Positions 24,886-34,888 of a stretch of DNA of 64,000 bases are shown one piece after another. Within the stretch, counting starts at the first letter, position 1, and every line of letters begins with the position of its first letter. The notes under the pieces were generated by a model. It made no database searches and was not told the DNA's origin. It saw only the letters and a program-made list of their open reading frames with translations. The stretch lies in contig NZ_BCNX01000006.1 of NCBI RefSeq assembly GCF_001571405.1, positions 459,135 through 523,134 of the forward strand. The letters are read 5' to 3'. The translations under genes and the position numbers were made by a program. This DNA comes from Methanoculleus thermophilus. GTDB lineage: Archaea > Halobacteriota > Methanomicrobia > Methanomicrobiales > Methanoculleaceae.

Positions 24886-26148
24886 TCACGCCTTCCGGAG
24901 CGTGCAGACCATACCTATCACGCCACCCGTGACATCGGTGATCGGAGCAGCAGAGATGCGGACCCACTGGCTTAATCCCTCGTTTCCTACGAGCAGGGTT
25001 CCCTCAGTGCACTCTGCAGGTCTGCCCTGTCCGAGAACCTCCGATGAGAGAACTTCCCGAATGTTATCGCCAGAGAAGAGCGACCAGATCTCTCTCCCGG
25101 TCAATTCTTCACTCCCGTAGCCGATCAGATCCCCGGCGGCCTCGTCAGCGATGACGACCACCCCGGATGCATCGGTGGTGATCCTTACCTCGGCATCATC
25201 AGCAATCAGGTTGATCGATGAATCGAGCCACTCTTCTGCGGCTCTTCGCTCGCTCATCTCAATAGAATGGAGGAGTTGCTTGAGTTGCTCATTTGTGCGT
25301 TCGAGTTCGGCAGTCCGTTCGGCGACGAGTTCCTCCAGGTGTTTGTGGTGGCTCTGGAGTACCTGCTCTGTCTGCTTTCGCTCCGTAATCTCCCGGATGA
25401 TGGCCATCAAGTGTGTGTCATGAAGCGGCACGACACGGGCCTCATAGTATCGCACTTCCCCGTTCTCCGTATGGCAGAACTCCAGGGACGTGGCAGGGGC
25501 ACCGGTCTGGGCGGCCTGCTGAACGGCGTCCAGGAGTGCGTCGCCAATCTCTGCCGGGAAAATGTCCTGTATGCGCCGTCCGAGCAGTGTTCTCGGTACA
25601 AGCGAGGTCTTTGCCAGTCTGCCGATCCTGGTGTTGATGATCGTGCCGTCGATGTTTAATCGGAGGAAGAGGTCGGGAAATGCCTCAACCACCGCCGTCA
25701 ATTCCGACGTGATCTGCCGGAGGCGTTCTTCGATCCGGACTTGTTCGGTGACATCCCTGACAGTGAGCAGATTGCAGCCGCTACTGAGTGATGATCGCCT
25801 GATCTCGATATCGCGGACTTTTCCGTCCCCGCAGACCACGCTCGTCACGAGGCTGTTTCGGCTCCCCTGGAGCAGTTCCTCCCACATCTCCTGTACTCTC
25901 TGACGGTATGCCGGGTTTGGGTGGGCACGCTCAAGCCAGGCAGAGGTTGTCGGAAGATCTTCGAGAGTATATCCGGTAATCCTGGTAAACGCCGGATTGA
26001 GATACTGGCACCTGCCTTCAGCATCAACCATGACGAACCCATCGGGCGCTTCAAAAAGAATCGAGCGGTAAGTCTCTTCATTGAGGTGCGATTGGTCGTG
26101 GAATGTTTCCCGCTTGGCGCCTCGACTAGTATCATTCCCCGTCATCAT
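24886..26148 (-). CDS. PAS-domain signalling protein without a kinase domain
   Basis: 420 residues. Three PAS domains are visible at ~25-130 (EAPDGFVMVDAEGRCQYLNP; GYTLEDLP), ~150-260 (AFPDLFLRLNIDGTI; IIREITERKQ) and ~310-420 (ITTDASGVVVIADEAAGDLI; GYGSEELTGREI). A coiled coil (LVAERTAELERTNEQLKQLL) joins the last two. There is no His box, ATP-binding domain, receiver or membrane helix. It is therefore a soluble sensor that must signal through a partner, as is common in Methanomicrobiales. A TATA box TTTATAATAAC lies near 26208-26218 on the minus strand. Confidence 0.85.
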   Translation of the reverse strand: MMTGNDTSRGAKRETFHDQSHLNEETYRSILFEAPDGFVMVDAEGRCQYLNPAFTRITGYTLEDLPTTSAWLERAHPNPAYRQRVQEMWEELLQGSRNSLVTSVVCGDGKVRDIEIRRSSLSSGCNLLTVRDVTEQVRIEERLRQITSELTAVVEAFPDLFLRLNIDGTIINTRIGRLAKTSLVPRTLLGRRIQDIFPAEIGDALLDAVQQAAQTGAPATSLEFCHTENGEVRYYEARVVPLHDTHLMAIIREITERKQTEQVLQSHHKHLEELVAERTAELERTNEQLKQLLHSIEMSERRAAEEWLDSSINLIADDAEVRITTDASGVVVIADEAAGDLIGYGSEELTGREIWSLFSGDNIREVLSSEVLGQGRPAECTEGTLLVGNEGLSQWVRISAAPITDVTGGVIGMVCTLRKA

Positions 26149-26382
26149 AACTCCCTCTGGTAGCTCCTGGACTGCGGACTCTGCCTATAGAAATTTTTCC
26201 CCGCAAGTTATTATAAATCCATCGTTCTTTACTTTCTACATATATTGCTGATAATCTTTTTTTGATTGATTTCGATCGGATTGCTGTAAATTTACCTCAT
26301 TAATGATTTTTTTGCCTCTAGATAGGCACATGCAGTCTTGAACAGGGAGGAGGGGTGCGGCCTGGCTGCTCCAATGAGGAGT

Positions 26383-27567
26383 TCACAGTCGGTCTTCGCC
26401 GATCTTTAAGACACGCATACAATACCGGTCGACACTGGTGATGAAGGCCGATTTCGCCCGAATTTCCCGGCCTTCGCCCCCATCTATATAATCGCGGAGA
26501 ATGTAGTCCAGCGCTGTAATGTAGTAGTCTCGCGCGGATGCGATCTTCTTTGCCTCCTCAAAACAGAGATAACTCGCGGCCTTATGGTTGCACATGATCT
26601 CGAGCACGGTATCCAGCAGCAGGAGCGGGCATTTTGGAAATCCCTTTATAATCGCCAGTTTCCGAAAGTTCGCGTAAGGTTCTGGTTGCGCCCCGAGGAT
26701 CGCAAGTTTCAAACCAGAATAGAGAGTGTCGTGATCGTTGGGATACTGTTGCAGCATCTGTTTGACGATCGCGGCAGCCTCGCTTCCTTTGCGCAGTTCT
26801 ATGCAGGTATCGAACGCCTCTGCGAGGAAGAATTTGTTGTCCGGGAACTGCTTTATGGCATGGCCGAGGAGTCGCTGGCGGTGCTCAAGGTCGTTCTCAT
26901 GCTTTGTCTGCAGGATCCCGATGCGGTAAAGCCCCGATTCACTTGGGAACCAGGTGAGTGCCAGATCGAACATCGACCAGAAGATCTGGTTCAGCCGGGT
27001 TCCTTTGCGGTCAAACACCCCCAGACGGTTGAGCGGGGGTCGAGACCGGGCGAGATACAGCATCTCTTCACGGGCACGGATCTCCATATCACTGGATTGG
27101 GCACCCTGCTCCCCGTTGACTGCCCGGGATTGGATATGGTAACAATAGGCAATTGCGGCGTTGATCCGTCCGTCATAATTTCTATGACGCATCAGATAGT
27201 CGGTCGCCAGGTGATAGTTGCCTGCGTCGAGCAGCCTGAGGGCCACGATCACATCGAGGGTTGTGCGCTCTCTCTTTCGCCGCTTCCCCCTCATGGCGTG
27301 CCGCAGAATCTTCTCGAAGTATTCGGCTGTTGGGGCTTCGCGCGTAGCGTTAATGACCGTACCGGTGATCGCATCGATGAAATCATCGTAGGCCCTATCG
27401 TCCAGGTTAGGAAAGGTTTTATCAAGCGTGGCGGTAACATGCCCGAAGAAGACTGGGAGATTTGCCTCAACCCGGGCTATGTTTTTTTCGATATAACTAT
27501 TCATAGTTGCCTGAAGTTGCTCGAGTCTTCTATTCCCGGGCACCTTGGACCGCCATATGCCTTCCAT
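26383..27567 (-). CDS. Hypothetical protein, helical TPR-like
   Basis: 394 residues, almost entirely predicted helix. The middle and C-terminal parts resemble degenerate TPR units (LLDAGNYHLATDYLMRHRNY; LLGHAIKQFPDNKFFLAEAF; AAAIVKQMLQQYPNDHDTLY). There is a basic RGKRRKRER patch at ~95 and no signal peptide or membrane helix. Base composition is less GC-rich than its neighbours, suggesting later arrival. The start is uncertain: ATG 27567 follows a TATA-like ACATATAGTAAAC by a suitable distance, and ATG 27504 is possible. I do not recognise the family. Confidence 0.6.
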   Translation of the reverse strand: MEGIWRSKVPGNRRLEQLQATMNSYIEKNIARVEANLPVFFGHVTATLDKTFPNLDDRAYDDFIDAITGTVINATREAPTAEYFEKILRHAMRGKRRKRERTTLDVIVALRLLDAGNYHLATDYLMRHRNYDGRINAAIAYCYHIQSRAVNGEQGAQSSDMEIRAREEMLYLARSRPPLNRLGVFDRKGTRLNQIFWSMFDLALTWFPSESGLYRIGILQTKHENDLEHRQRLLGHAIKQFPDNKFFLAEAFDTCIELRKGSEAAAIVKQMLQQYPNDHDTLYSGLKLAILGAQPEPYANFRKLAIIKGFPKCPLLLLDTVLEIMCNHKAASYLCFEEAKKIASARDYYITALDYILRDYIDGGEGREIRAKSAFITSVDRYCMRVLKIGEDRL

Positions 27568-27741
27568 GTATTTTAGGAATGTTTAGCGAAAGATATCGTT
27601 TACTATATGTTCCTCTCCGGGTTCGTCCGGGATGCAGCCAAGTACGGTGTAAGAGATCCGCTCTCCTCCGTCCCCTCGCGGCACGCCAAAAGACAGAAGC
27701 ATTGATTCACCCCGCCGGGAAATATTTCAGACGATATGGGT

Positions 27742-29391
27742 ATGCAGTTTCTGGAGTTCGCTCAAATCTGCGAGCACCTTGAGGGTATCTCCGGGCGCCT
27801 GGAGATGATCGAGCAGGTCTCCGCCGTCCTGCCCCGTCTCGACGACGAGGAACTTCCGATCTTCGTCCGCTTCATCATGGGCAGGGTCTTTCCCGACTGG
27901 AGCACCAAAAACCTCGGCGTGGGTCCAAACCTCCTCTACGACGCCGTGGCCTACGTCGTCGGGACGAAGAGGGGCGTGGTCAGGGAGGCGATCAACGCGG
28001 TCGGGGATGTCGGTCTCGCGGTCGAGCAACTCCTGGAAAAGAAGGAGCAGACATCGTTTTTCATCCAGGAACTGGACCTCTCCGAGGTCTATCACGCTTT
28101 CGAGCGGATGGCCGCCGCAGAGGGGCAGCGGTCGCAGCGGGAGAAACTCCGCATCGTGCAGGGCCTCTTTGGGAACGTCCGACCGCTCGAGGGACGTTAT
28201 CTCGCGCGGCTGATGCTCGAAGAGCTCCGGATCGGCATGGGCGAGGGGAACGTCCGCGACGCCGTCGCCCGGGCATTCAATGTCGACGTCCGCCTGGTCG
28301 AGCATGCCCACCAGGCGATGAACGACCTCGGTGCGGTCGCCCTCCTTGCCCGGCGGGACCCGGAGGCGCTCTCCCGCGTCACGATCGAGCCCTTCCACCC
28401 GGTGAAGATGATGCTTGCCCAGGCCGGGACGATCGCCGCTCAGATTGCCGATCACGGCGAGGTTGCGGTCGAGTACAAGTACGACGGGAGCCGGTTCCAG
28501 TTCCATAAGGTCGGCAATCTCTCCCGGATTTACTCACGGAAACTTGAGGATGTCACGGGCAGCCTCCCGGATATCGTAAAGATCCTCTCGGAGGCAACCG
28601 ACCATGACGTCATCCTCGACGGGGAGGTGGTCGCCGTCCGGGACGGCAGGCCCATGCCGTTCCAGTACGTCATCAGGCGGTTCCGCCGTAAGCACGAGGT
28701 GAACTCGATGATGGAGAAGATCGAGCTCGTCCCGCGAGTCTTTGATATCCTCTACCTGGACGGCGAGACCCTGATGGATCGCCCCTTCGCCGAGCGGCGG
28801 AAGCTCCTTGAGGCGGTGCTCGCCGGATCATACGTTGCCCCGCAGTTCCGGGTGAGCGATCCCGCTGCGGCGGAGGCGGTCTACACCGAGGCGCTCGATC
28901 TCGGGCACGAGGGTGTGATGGTGAAGGTCCCGGACTCGCCCTACACCCCGGGCGTCCGCGGCCGCCTCTGGGTGAAGGTGAAGCCCGGTGTCGAGACCCT
29001 CGACCTCGTGGTCGTCGGGGCCGAGTGGGGCGAAGGCCGCCGGGCGGGGATGTTCGGCTCGTTCCTCCTCGCGGTTCAGGATCAGGGCCGGCTCCTCCCG
29101 GTGGGGAAGGTGGCGACCGGGATCACCGATGAGGTGCTTGCGGACCTCTATGCCCTCTTAAAGGACAAGGTCATCGCCCACTCGGGAAAAGAGGTGACGC
29201 TTGAGCCCGAGGTGGTCTTTGAGGTGGGCTACGCCGAGATTCAGACGAGCCCGAACTATGCAAGCGGCTACGCGCTCCGGTTCCCGCGGTTTGTCCAGGT
29301 CCGCGTGGACAAGAGCGTCGAGGAGGCTGAGAGCCTTGAATCTCTCGCCGAGCGCTATCGGCAGCAGAAGAATGGGCAGGGGTCGCTCTAG
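27742..29391 (+). CDS. lig: ATP-dependent DNA ligase
   Basis: About 549 residues, normal for archaeal replicative ligases. An N-terminal DNA-binding domain ([15 protein letters not shown]...) is followed by the adenylation motif [15 protein letters not shown], with the nucleotide-accepting lysine near residue 246. Motif III-like LDGEVVAV, motif [15 protein letters not shown] residues, and the motif V cluster [12 protein letters not shown]...WVKVKPG follow, then an OB fold. It seals nicks in replication and repair. Two ATGs (27736 and 27742) are possible; relatives usually begin MQFLEFA. The stop overlaps the convergent NreA gene by 4 bp. Confidence 0.95.
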   Translation: MQFLEFAQICEHLEGISGRLEMIEQVSAVLPRLDDEELPIFVRFIMGRVFPDWSTKNLGVGPNLLYDAVAYVVGTKRGVVREAINAVGDVGLAVEQLLEKKEQTSFFIQELDLSEVYHAFERMAAAEGQRSQREKLRIVQGLFGNVRPLEGRYLARLMLEELRIGMGEGNVRDAVARAFNVDVRLVEHAHQAMNDLGAVALLARRDPEALSRVTIEPFHPVKMMLAQAGTIAAQIADHGEVAVEYKYDGSRFQFHKVGNLSRIYSRKLEDVTGSLPDIVKILSEATDHDVILDGEVVAVRDGRPMPFQYVIRRFRRKHEVNSMMEKIELVPRVFDILYLDGETLMDRPFAERRKLLEAVLAGSYVAPQFRVSDPAAAEAVYTEALDLGHEGVMVKVPDSPYTPGVRGRLWVKVKPGVETLDLVVVGAEWGEGRRAGMFGSFLLAVQDQGRLLPVGKVATGITDEVLADLYALLKDKVIAHSGKEVTLEPEVVFEVGYAEIQTSPNYASGYALRFPRFVQVRVDKSVEEAESLESLAERYRQQKNGQGSL

Positions 29392-30536
29392 AAATCAAAG
29401 AGCGTCTTCTGCGTCATAATCTCCGGGATAAGTCTGCTGTGGGACCGCCAGTGGGAGAAGCCGATGATCCGCGAGGCAAGGTCGATTGCCTCCGAAAGAC
29501 TCTCACACGGTGTCTTTTGGCCCCGCATGGCGTTCCGCGTCGCTTCCCGGACGACCCAGGTGCCGAGCGGCGCCCAGTACTCGCTCGTGACGTTTCTGAG
29601 CACAAGCACCCGTGCCGAGCGCTGCACGCTCTCCAGATACTCCGTGACCGCGAGGCGTGCCGAGTAGTAGGCCCCTGCGAGCGGGGAGTAGTCTGACTTG
29701 GTGAGATCTTCGCCGTCCCGGGCAATCGTCTCGCTCCCGCCGCCCCAGAGCGACTGTTTACCCCAGACCTCGATCATCTCGTACTTCCAGTCTCCGGGGA
29801 CGAGGATGCAGACGATATGATTCCCGTAAAGTGAGGCGGAGAAGACCTCTATCCCGCCAAGCGGTGGGTAACGGGCGATCTTCTTCTTGAGCTGCTTTGA
29901 GACCGTGTCGTCGACCGCCGTGATCGCCCAGCGGGTAGGAACGACGCGTCGCTTCTTCTCACTCCCGAGGAGGCCGGCGGTGAGGAGCTGGGTGATCCGG
30001 TAGACGTCGGTCCCAGAGGTGTGGAGGATCTCACAGGCATCTGTCGCACCGAGATCGGTATCGGACGTCACCCGATCGACAGCCCGATCGACCCGGGCAT
30101 TCCCGAGGATGTCCATCTTCTGGATGGCGCCGGTCAGCCCGACGGGTGCGATCGTCCCGTCGAACCGGAGGTCGAAGGAGACGGGTTTTGTGAACCGGAC
30201 CTCCACGTCGAGGGGTTTGCTTGAAAGCGCAATCTCCTTCAGGTTCTCTGCAATCCTCATCGACTCATCCGCGCCGCGGATCGTGCGGGCCCGGAGCACC
30301 ACGATATCCTCGATCCCGAGGCCCTTCGCCACCCATTCCGGCGGGTGGTCGGCGTCGTCGATCATCAGCGGCCCCCCTGCGACCTTCGGGTAGCCGTAAC
30401 TCCCCACAAAGACCGACGGCGCCGCCCCCTCGTAGTGGTCGCTCTGCTTAACCGAGAGCCTGGCGTAGAACCTGCTCATGATCGGGCAGCGCTCAAGCCC
30501 GCAGAACCCTCTCCCCTTGCACTCGGCGCACTGCAT
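29388..30536 (-). CDS. nreA: DNA repair protein NreA
   Basis: About 382 residues. The N terminus has a four-cysteine zinc site, [19 protein letters not shown], and the last residues are QKTLFDF, a PCNA-interacting (PIP) motif of the QxxLxxF type. Both ends are hallmarks of archaeal Nre proteins, which act with PCNA in DNA-damage tolerance. The ATG at 30536 follows GGGAGGAAT by a proper distance; the frame is open farther upstream. It lies directly downstream of a DUF2117 gene and converges with the DNA ligase, another PCNA-client enzyme. Confidence 0.92.
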   Translation of the reverse strand: MQCAECKGRGFCGLERCPIMSRFYARLSVKQSDHYEGAAPSVFVGSYGYPKVAGGPLMIDDADHPPEWVAKGLGIEDIVVLRARTIRGADESMRIAENLKEIALSSKPLDVEVRFTKPVSFDLRFDGTIAPVGLTGAIQKMDILGNARVDRAVDRVTSDTDLGATDACEILHTSGTDVYRITQLLTAGLLGSEKKRRVVPTRWAITAVDDTVSKQLKKKIARYPPLGGIEVFSASLYGNHIVCILVPGDWKYEMIEVWGKQSLWGGGSETIARDGEDLTKSDYSPLAGAYYSARLAVTEYLESVQRSARVLVLRNVTSEYWAPLGTWVVREATRNAMRGQKTPCESLSEAIDLASRIIGFSHWRSHSRLIPEIMTQKTLFDF

Positions 30537-30538
30537 CT

Positions 30539-31573
30539 CTATTCCTCCCGGAGGTCCAGAACGACCCGCACCCTCCCGGCGAGAGCGCGGAGCGTCTCTT
30601 CGACCCAATCCTCCCAGCAGGTTGCCTGGAGGCTGCGGGCAGCCGCAATCTCCCGGCCGATATCGTCATCGCGGCCAGAGACGACCTCGACCACCACCGA
30701 TCCCTGGGCATACCCGGGCTCGATGATGGCGTCGGCGTCCCCGTCGACCACCCCGAAGATGGGGATGCCCGCGTGTGAGCAGATGTGGCCGCAGACTGCC
30801 GTGGTATCGTCGCCGATGGAGAGGACTCCGCAGACCTCTCCCTCAAGCTCGCGGTAGAGGGTATGGCCGCAGTGGTCGATGACCACGACTCGGCCGGAGC
30901 GGGGAGCGCGTTCGCCCGGACCGGGCGCCCTCCTTCGCACCGGCCCGCTCTTGCACCAGGCGGTCTGAAGGTCCGGTAGACCCGCCCGGAGGAGTTTCTC
31001 AAACCCGTGAGGCTTTGGGTCGAGGCCGGAGACGACCCATATGGTGCCGTCTTCGCTTGCAAGGACGACGGTCTCTTCCGTTGCGGTCCCGATGACGATC
31101 CCGTTTACAAAGACCGCCTCTCCAGGTATACACCCGCGGATCTCCCGCACGCCCTCCCGCCGGGTCCGGGTGCTCGTTGCGTGGACGAGGGCGTAGCCCG
31201 TCCGCTCCGCGATTGCGGCCGCGAGCCTCTCATCGGCGTTGTCCCAGCAGTAGACTGTGCTGTCTGAGCACTCCACGTGGATGAGCCCCGCAAGACGTCC
31301 GGCGACGAGTTCGCCGAATATCCGCCCGGACTCCGGGGTCTTTCCCCGGTTGACCATGCACGCGGGCCCGGAGAGTGCGCCGAGGACCACGCTCGGGCGC
31401 TCGTCCGTACAGGTGGCCGGAAGCCCCGACTCCTCGGCAGCGGTCCGGGCCATAATCCCTGCGACGAGGACCTGCCGGGGGGAGAGGAGCCCGTTCAGCC
31501 GTTCGACGTCTCCGGCATCGAAGGCTTCGGGGCCGTGCACCACCATGACGAGGTCTGCCATTGAGGGATTCAT
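30539..31573 (-). CDS. DUF2117-like methanogen protein
   Basis: 344 residues opening with LVMVVHGPEAFDAGDVERLN, which looks like a nucleotide- or phosphate-binding strand-loop-helix. RVVVIDHCGHTLY, VLSIGDDTTAVCGHI and IPIFGVVDGDADAII form a second domain with conserved acidic residues suggestive of metal binding. It resembles the DUF2117 family confined to methanogens and relatives; no activity is known to me. The stop lies 2 bp before the nreA start, so the two form an operon. ATG 31558 is an alternative start. Confidence 0.7.
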   Translation of the reverse strand: MNPSMADLVMVVHGPEAFDAGDVERLNGLLSPRQVLVAGIMARTAAEESGLPATCTDERPSVVLGALSGPACMVNRGKTPESGRIFGELVAGRLAGLIHVECSDSTVYCWDNADERLAAAIAERTGYALVHATSTRTRREGVREIRGCIPGEAVFVNGIVIGTATEETVVLASEDGTIWVVSGLDPKPHGFEKLLRAGLPDLQTAWCKSGPVRRRAPGPGERAPRSGRVVVIDHCGHTLYRELEGEVCGVLSIGDDTTAVCGHICSHAGIPIFGVVDGDADAIIEPGYAQGSVVVEVVSGRDDDIGREIAAARSLQATCWEDWVEETLRALAGRVRVVLDLREE

Positions 31574-31604
31574 GCCGTAAAATTGGATCTTGTGGACTAT
31601 CAGG

Positions 31605-32297
31605 TTACCGTCCCGACGTGTTGCTCTGGATGGGGAGGTAAGGAATCAATGAACTTGCGAGTTTTGCGATATCCATCGATTGCAGGACGACTTTACCCGG
31701 CCCCGTCAGCGTCGTCAGGAAGAGTCCTTCACCGCCGAAGAGGACGGTCTTTACGCCGCCGGCGAGCTGGATGCTGTAGTCGACGGTGCTCTCGAACCCG
31801 ACGACGAGCCCGGTCTCGACCCGGACGACCTCGCCAGGTGCAAGCGTCATCTCCATGATGTCGCCGCAGCAGTGGAGGAAGACCTTCCCGGAGCCGGAGA
31901 GCCGCTGGAGGATGAACCCCTCACCGCCGAAAGCCCCGGATCTGAGGCGTTTGGTGAAAGCGATATCGAGGTCGACGCCCTGTTCCGAGCAGAGGTATGC
32001 ATCTTTCTGGGCGATGAACTCACCGCCGGAAAGATCGAGGTCGAATATCTTGCCCGGCACATTCCCGGCGAACGAGACGAACCCCTCCCCGCCCGTTGGA
32101 GTGAACTCGGTCATGAAGAGCCCCTCGCCGGTCATCATCCGTTTGAGCCCCTTAAAGAGTCCACCCTTCATGTTGGTGGTCATCTGCATGTTCCCGCTCA
32201 TGTTGACCATGGCGCCGGCCTCGGCGCAGACGCTCTCGCCAGGAGCGAGGTGGATGGTCACCATCTGCAGGTTGTCTCCCGCTATAGTATACTGCAT
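31605..32297 (-). CDS. AIM24/TIGR00266-family protein
   Basis: About 230 residues of beta-rich repeats: MQYTIAGDNLQMVTIHLAPG, AEAGAMVNMSGN, GGEGFVSFAGNVPGKIFDLD, GGEGFILQRLSGSGKVFLHC, GGEGLFLTTLTGPGKVVLQS. This is the trilobed beta-roll of the AIM24 family, widespread in bacteria and archaea and of unknown biochemical role (the yeast member is mitochondrial). I start at ATG 32297, where relatives begin; a TTG at 32324 is in frame but lacks a ribosome site. Confidence 0.85.
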   Translation of the reverse strand: MQYTIAGDNLQMVTIHLAPGESVCAEAGAMVNMSGNMQMTTNMKGGLFKGLKRMMTGEGLFMTEFTPTGGEGFVSFAGNVPGKIFDLDLSGGEFIAQKDAYLCSEQGVDLDIAFTKRLRSGAFGGEGFILQRLSGSGKVFLHCCGDIMEMTLAPGEVVRVETGLVVGFESTVDYSIQLAGGVKTVLFGGEGLFLTTLTGPGKVVLQSMDIAKLASSLIPYLPIQSNTSGR

Positions 32298-32506
32298 GGA
32301 GATGCGTTTTTTGCCGTCGAACAATAGGTTTTCGGTTATCTTACAGAGAATTCTCCCAGTTCTCGCGGTTGTGCCGGACGGACCGGCGGCAGGACGGTAG
32401 AGCGCCTCTCCTCTCTCCCCTCCCGAGACCAGCCGGGAACCGGCTGTCCGTTCCGCCCCCTGCCGCCTGCCGTAAGGTATATCTTTCCAGACTGGTATCT
32501 CCCCGT

Positions 32507-32791
32507 GTGGTTAGCGAGCGCGGAGTACAGATAACGGCGCCTTCGAAAGAGGTGTTTGCCGGGGGAGCGTACATAACAGACGAGACCATGCAGGCTGTTC
32601 TCGAGCGGCAGTGCCACCGGTGCGCCGGGTGCAACGCCCCGCTGGTGGCCGGGTCGACGCACTTCGACTTCCGCGAACCCGTGATCTGCGGCGGCGCCCT
32701 CACGCCGGGGAACTTCGAGGCCCTCTGTCCGTTCTGTCACCAGAACAGGATGCGTCGGATCCGGGAGCGGTTTGCCGGCCGCAGAAAATAA
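32507..32791 (+). CDS. Small HNH-like zinc protein
   Basis: About 94 residues. CHRCAGCNAPL and, after a HFDF-ICGG segment, ALCPFCHQNRMRRIRERFAG form a four-cysteine zinc site with the NFEALC-xx-CH ending common in HNH nucleases. The central HFDF could hold the HNH histidine, but the full catalytic triplet is not certain. TATATCTTT at about 32477-32485 places the transcription start at the GTG 32507, so the mRNA is probably leaderless. It could nick DNA or only bind it. Confidence 0.6.
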   Translation: MVSERGVQITAPSKEVFAGGAYITDETMQAVLERQCHRCAGCNAPLVAGSTHFDFREPVICGGALTPGNFEALCPFCHQNRMRRIRERFAGRRK

Positions 32792-32817
32792 GTACCGATC
32801 GAGTTACTCACCCGGTC

Positions 32818-33141
32818 ATGGTCTGTAGACGGAGTGTATCTGAGGTTGGTGTGTGGCGATCTACGACGATGAGCACGGCGGGTGATCTGGCGGCGAGGTT
32901 TGCGCTCCCGGCCTCGCCCCCGGGAGGGGAATGGCGGTCCTCTACGATGAGGATGCTCGACGCCGTCGTCACCCCCGGGACGGCGGCCAACCTCGCGGCC
33001 TCGGTTGCCGTGACGACACTCGTGCTTCCCCGGATTCCGAACCGGTTCATCGCGGCGGTCGCCGGGTTTGCCGCTTGCGCGGTCCTCCAGAGGGGCTCCT
33101 GCCCCGCGCCGGGACGAGGCACTGCCACGCGTTCCCGATGA
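32818..33141 (+). CDS. Possible small protein of unknown function
   Basis: 107 codons from ATG 32818. AAAATAAGTACC about 28 bp upstream is TATA-like, which would give a leaderless start. The protein contains WRSTTMS and WRSSTMR repeats and one moderately hydrophobic stretch (AANLAASVAVTTLVLP, then AAVAGFAACAVL). It overlaps the 3' end of the convergent radical SAM gene by 95 bp. No family is recognised; coding potential is uncertain in such GC-rich DNA. Confidence 0.3.
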   Translation: MVCRRSVSEVGVWRSTTMSTAGDLAARFALPASPPGGEWRSSTMRMLDAVVTPGTAANLAASVAVTTLVLPRIPNRFIAAVAGFAACAVLQRGSCPAPGRGTATRSR

Positions 33142-34888
33142 GGTCCTCTCTCCCGGCCGCCTGGAGCCCTTCGCAGACGAGCCCGTAGTTCTTCGGGTCC
33201 CGATAGTGCATGAGCGCCCTCTGGATTCTCTTCTCCCGGCCTTTCGGGACATGGACCTCCTCGAGGGTGAAGGGGTTTAGCCCGGTGTGGTAGATCGTCG
33301 TCGAGATGCTCATCGGCGTTGGCGTGAAGTCCTGGACCTGCTCGGTGTAGAGGCCCGTATCCCGGACGTACTCGGCAAGTTCGACCATATCTTCGATCCG
33401 GCACCCCGGGTGCCCGGACATGAAGTAGGGAACGAGGTACTGCCGCTTCTTCTTCCCCTCCTGGAGGGCCTCGAACCGCTTCCTGAAAGCATCGAAGACT
33501 TCGCGGGAGGGTTTCCCCATGCAGGCACAGACCCGGTCCGAGATATGTTCTGGGGCGACCTTGAGATGCCCGGAGACGTGGTGCTTGCAGACCTCTGCGA
33601 GATACTCTTCATCCTCCGGCCCGATAAGGTCGTAACGGATACCGGAGGCGATGAAGACCTGCTTCACCCCCGGTATCTCCCGGAGCCGCCGGAGCAGGCG
33701 GAGTTGCTCTTCGTGGCTGCGGTCGAGCACGGTACAGTCGATGCAACGGCGATCCGGGCAGGTCCCGGCGGACTCCCACCGGCCGCAGTGGATCCCGTAC
33801 ATATTGGCCGTAGGCCCGCCGACGTCCTGGATGATGCCGGTGAACTCCGGCATCTTTGCGATCCGCTCCACCTCGCGGACGATCGAGTCCACGCTCCGGC
33901 TCTGGATGATCCGGCCCTGGTGATGGGTGAGGGCGCAGAAGGAGCAGGCGCCAAAGCATCCCCGGTGACTGACAATCGAGAACCTGACGGGCTCAAGGGC
34001 GGGGATGGGCTCGGTGTAGGAGGGGTGAGCCCTCCGGGTGTAGGGGTACTCGTAGATCCGGTCGAGTTCAGGGCCGGATAGGGGCTTTGCCGGAAGATTC
34101 TGGACGACGACGGTCTTTGGGTGCGGCTGGGCCACAGGCCTGCCGCGGAAGGGATCCTGCTCGTTATAGTGCAGGGCGAACGCCCGTGCATAGGCGTACC
34201 GATCCTCCTTCACCTCCCGGAAATCGGGAAGGACGACGTAGCCTGTATGGTCCATGCCCCGCCAGGTTTTCAGGTCAACCCGGTAGGCGGTGCCGGGGAT
34301 ATCGGTGAGGGAGTGAATCGTCTCCCCGGCGGCGAGCCTCTCTGCAATCGTGACCACCTGGCGCTCGCCCATCCCGAAGACGAGGAGGTCGGCAGGGGCG
34401 TCGGCGAGGATGGACTGCCTGACCGAATCGGACCAGTAGTCGTAGTGGGCGAACCGACGGAGACTCGCCTCGATCCCGCCGATGACGATCGGCGTCTCCG
34501 GGAAGAGGGCGTGGATCCGGTCGGTGTAGACGAGGGTCGCCCGATCGGGCCGCAGAAGCCTCCCTCCGGGGGAGTAGACATCCGAACTCCGGCGTTTTAA
34601 GTTCGGCGTGAAGGCGTTCACCATCGAATCGACGTTTCCGGCCGAGACCGAGAAGAAGAGCCGTGGCTCGCCGAGGCGCAGGAAATCGGCATCGCTTCGC
34701 CAGTCCGGCTGGGCGATGACGCCGACGGAGTATCCTGCATCGACGAGCACCCGCCCGAGCAACGCCGTCCCGAAGGATGGGTGATCGACGTAGGCGTCTC
34801 CAGAGATGAGGATAATATCGAACCGGTCTATCCCGAGGCGCTCCGCCTCCGCAACCGTCATGGGGAGGAATTCGGGTTGATCGGTCAT
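33047..34888 (-). CDS. YgiQ-family radical SAM protein
   Basis: 613 residues. The N-terminal DUF3362-linked region begins FLPMTVAEAERLGIDRFDII with ISGDAYVDHPSFG, and the radical SAM domain has SHRGCFGACSFCALTHHQG (CxxxCxxC for the 4Fe-4S cluster) at ~310. Further downstream are DVGGPTANMYG and VAPEHISDRV. The C terminus is basic. Homologues (UPF0313) are widespread but the reaction is unknown. The start overlaps the upstream PPC-domain gene by 4 bp, so the two are co-translated. Confidence 0.92.
   Translation of the reverse strand: MTDQPEFLPMTVAEAERLGIDRFDIILISGDAYVDHPSFGTALLGRVLVDAGYSVGVIAQPDWRSDADFLRLGEPRLFFSVSAGNVDSMVNAFTPNLKRRSSDVYSPGGRLLRPDRATLVYTDRIHALFPETPIVIGGIEASLRRFAHYDYWSDSVRQSILADAPADLLVFGMGERQVVTIAERLAAGETIHSLTDIPGTAYRVDLKTWRGMDHTGYVVLPDFREVKEDRYAYARAFALHYNEQDPFRGRPVAQPHPKTVVVQNLPAKPLSGPELDRIYEYPYTRRAHPSYTEPIPALEPVRFSIVSHRGCFGACSFCALTHHQGRIIQSRSVDSIVREVERIAKMPEFTGIIQDVGGPTANMYGIHCGRWESAGTCPDRRCIDCTVLDRSHEEQLRLLRRLREIPGVKQVFIASGIRYDLIGPEDEEYLAEVCKHHVSGHLKVAPEHISDRVCACMGKPSREVFDAFRKRFEALQEGKKKRQYLVPYFMSGHPGCRIEDMVELAEYVRDTGLYTEQVQDFTPTPMSISTTIYHTGLNPFTLEEVHVPKGREKRIQRALMHYRDPKNYGLVCEGLQAAGREDLIGNAWQCLVPARGRSPSGGPRKRQTRRPPR

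Noticed and set aside
32737..33404. Minus-strand frames upstream and across the 3' end of the YgiQ-family gene
   Set aside because: Arg/Gly/Pro-rich with no motifs; the YgiQ frame itself covers most of the span.
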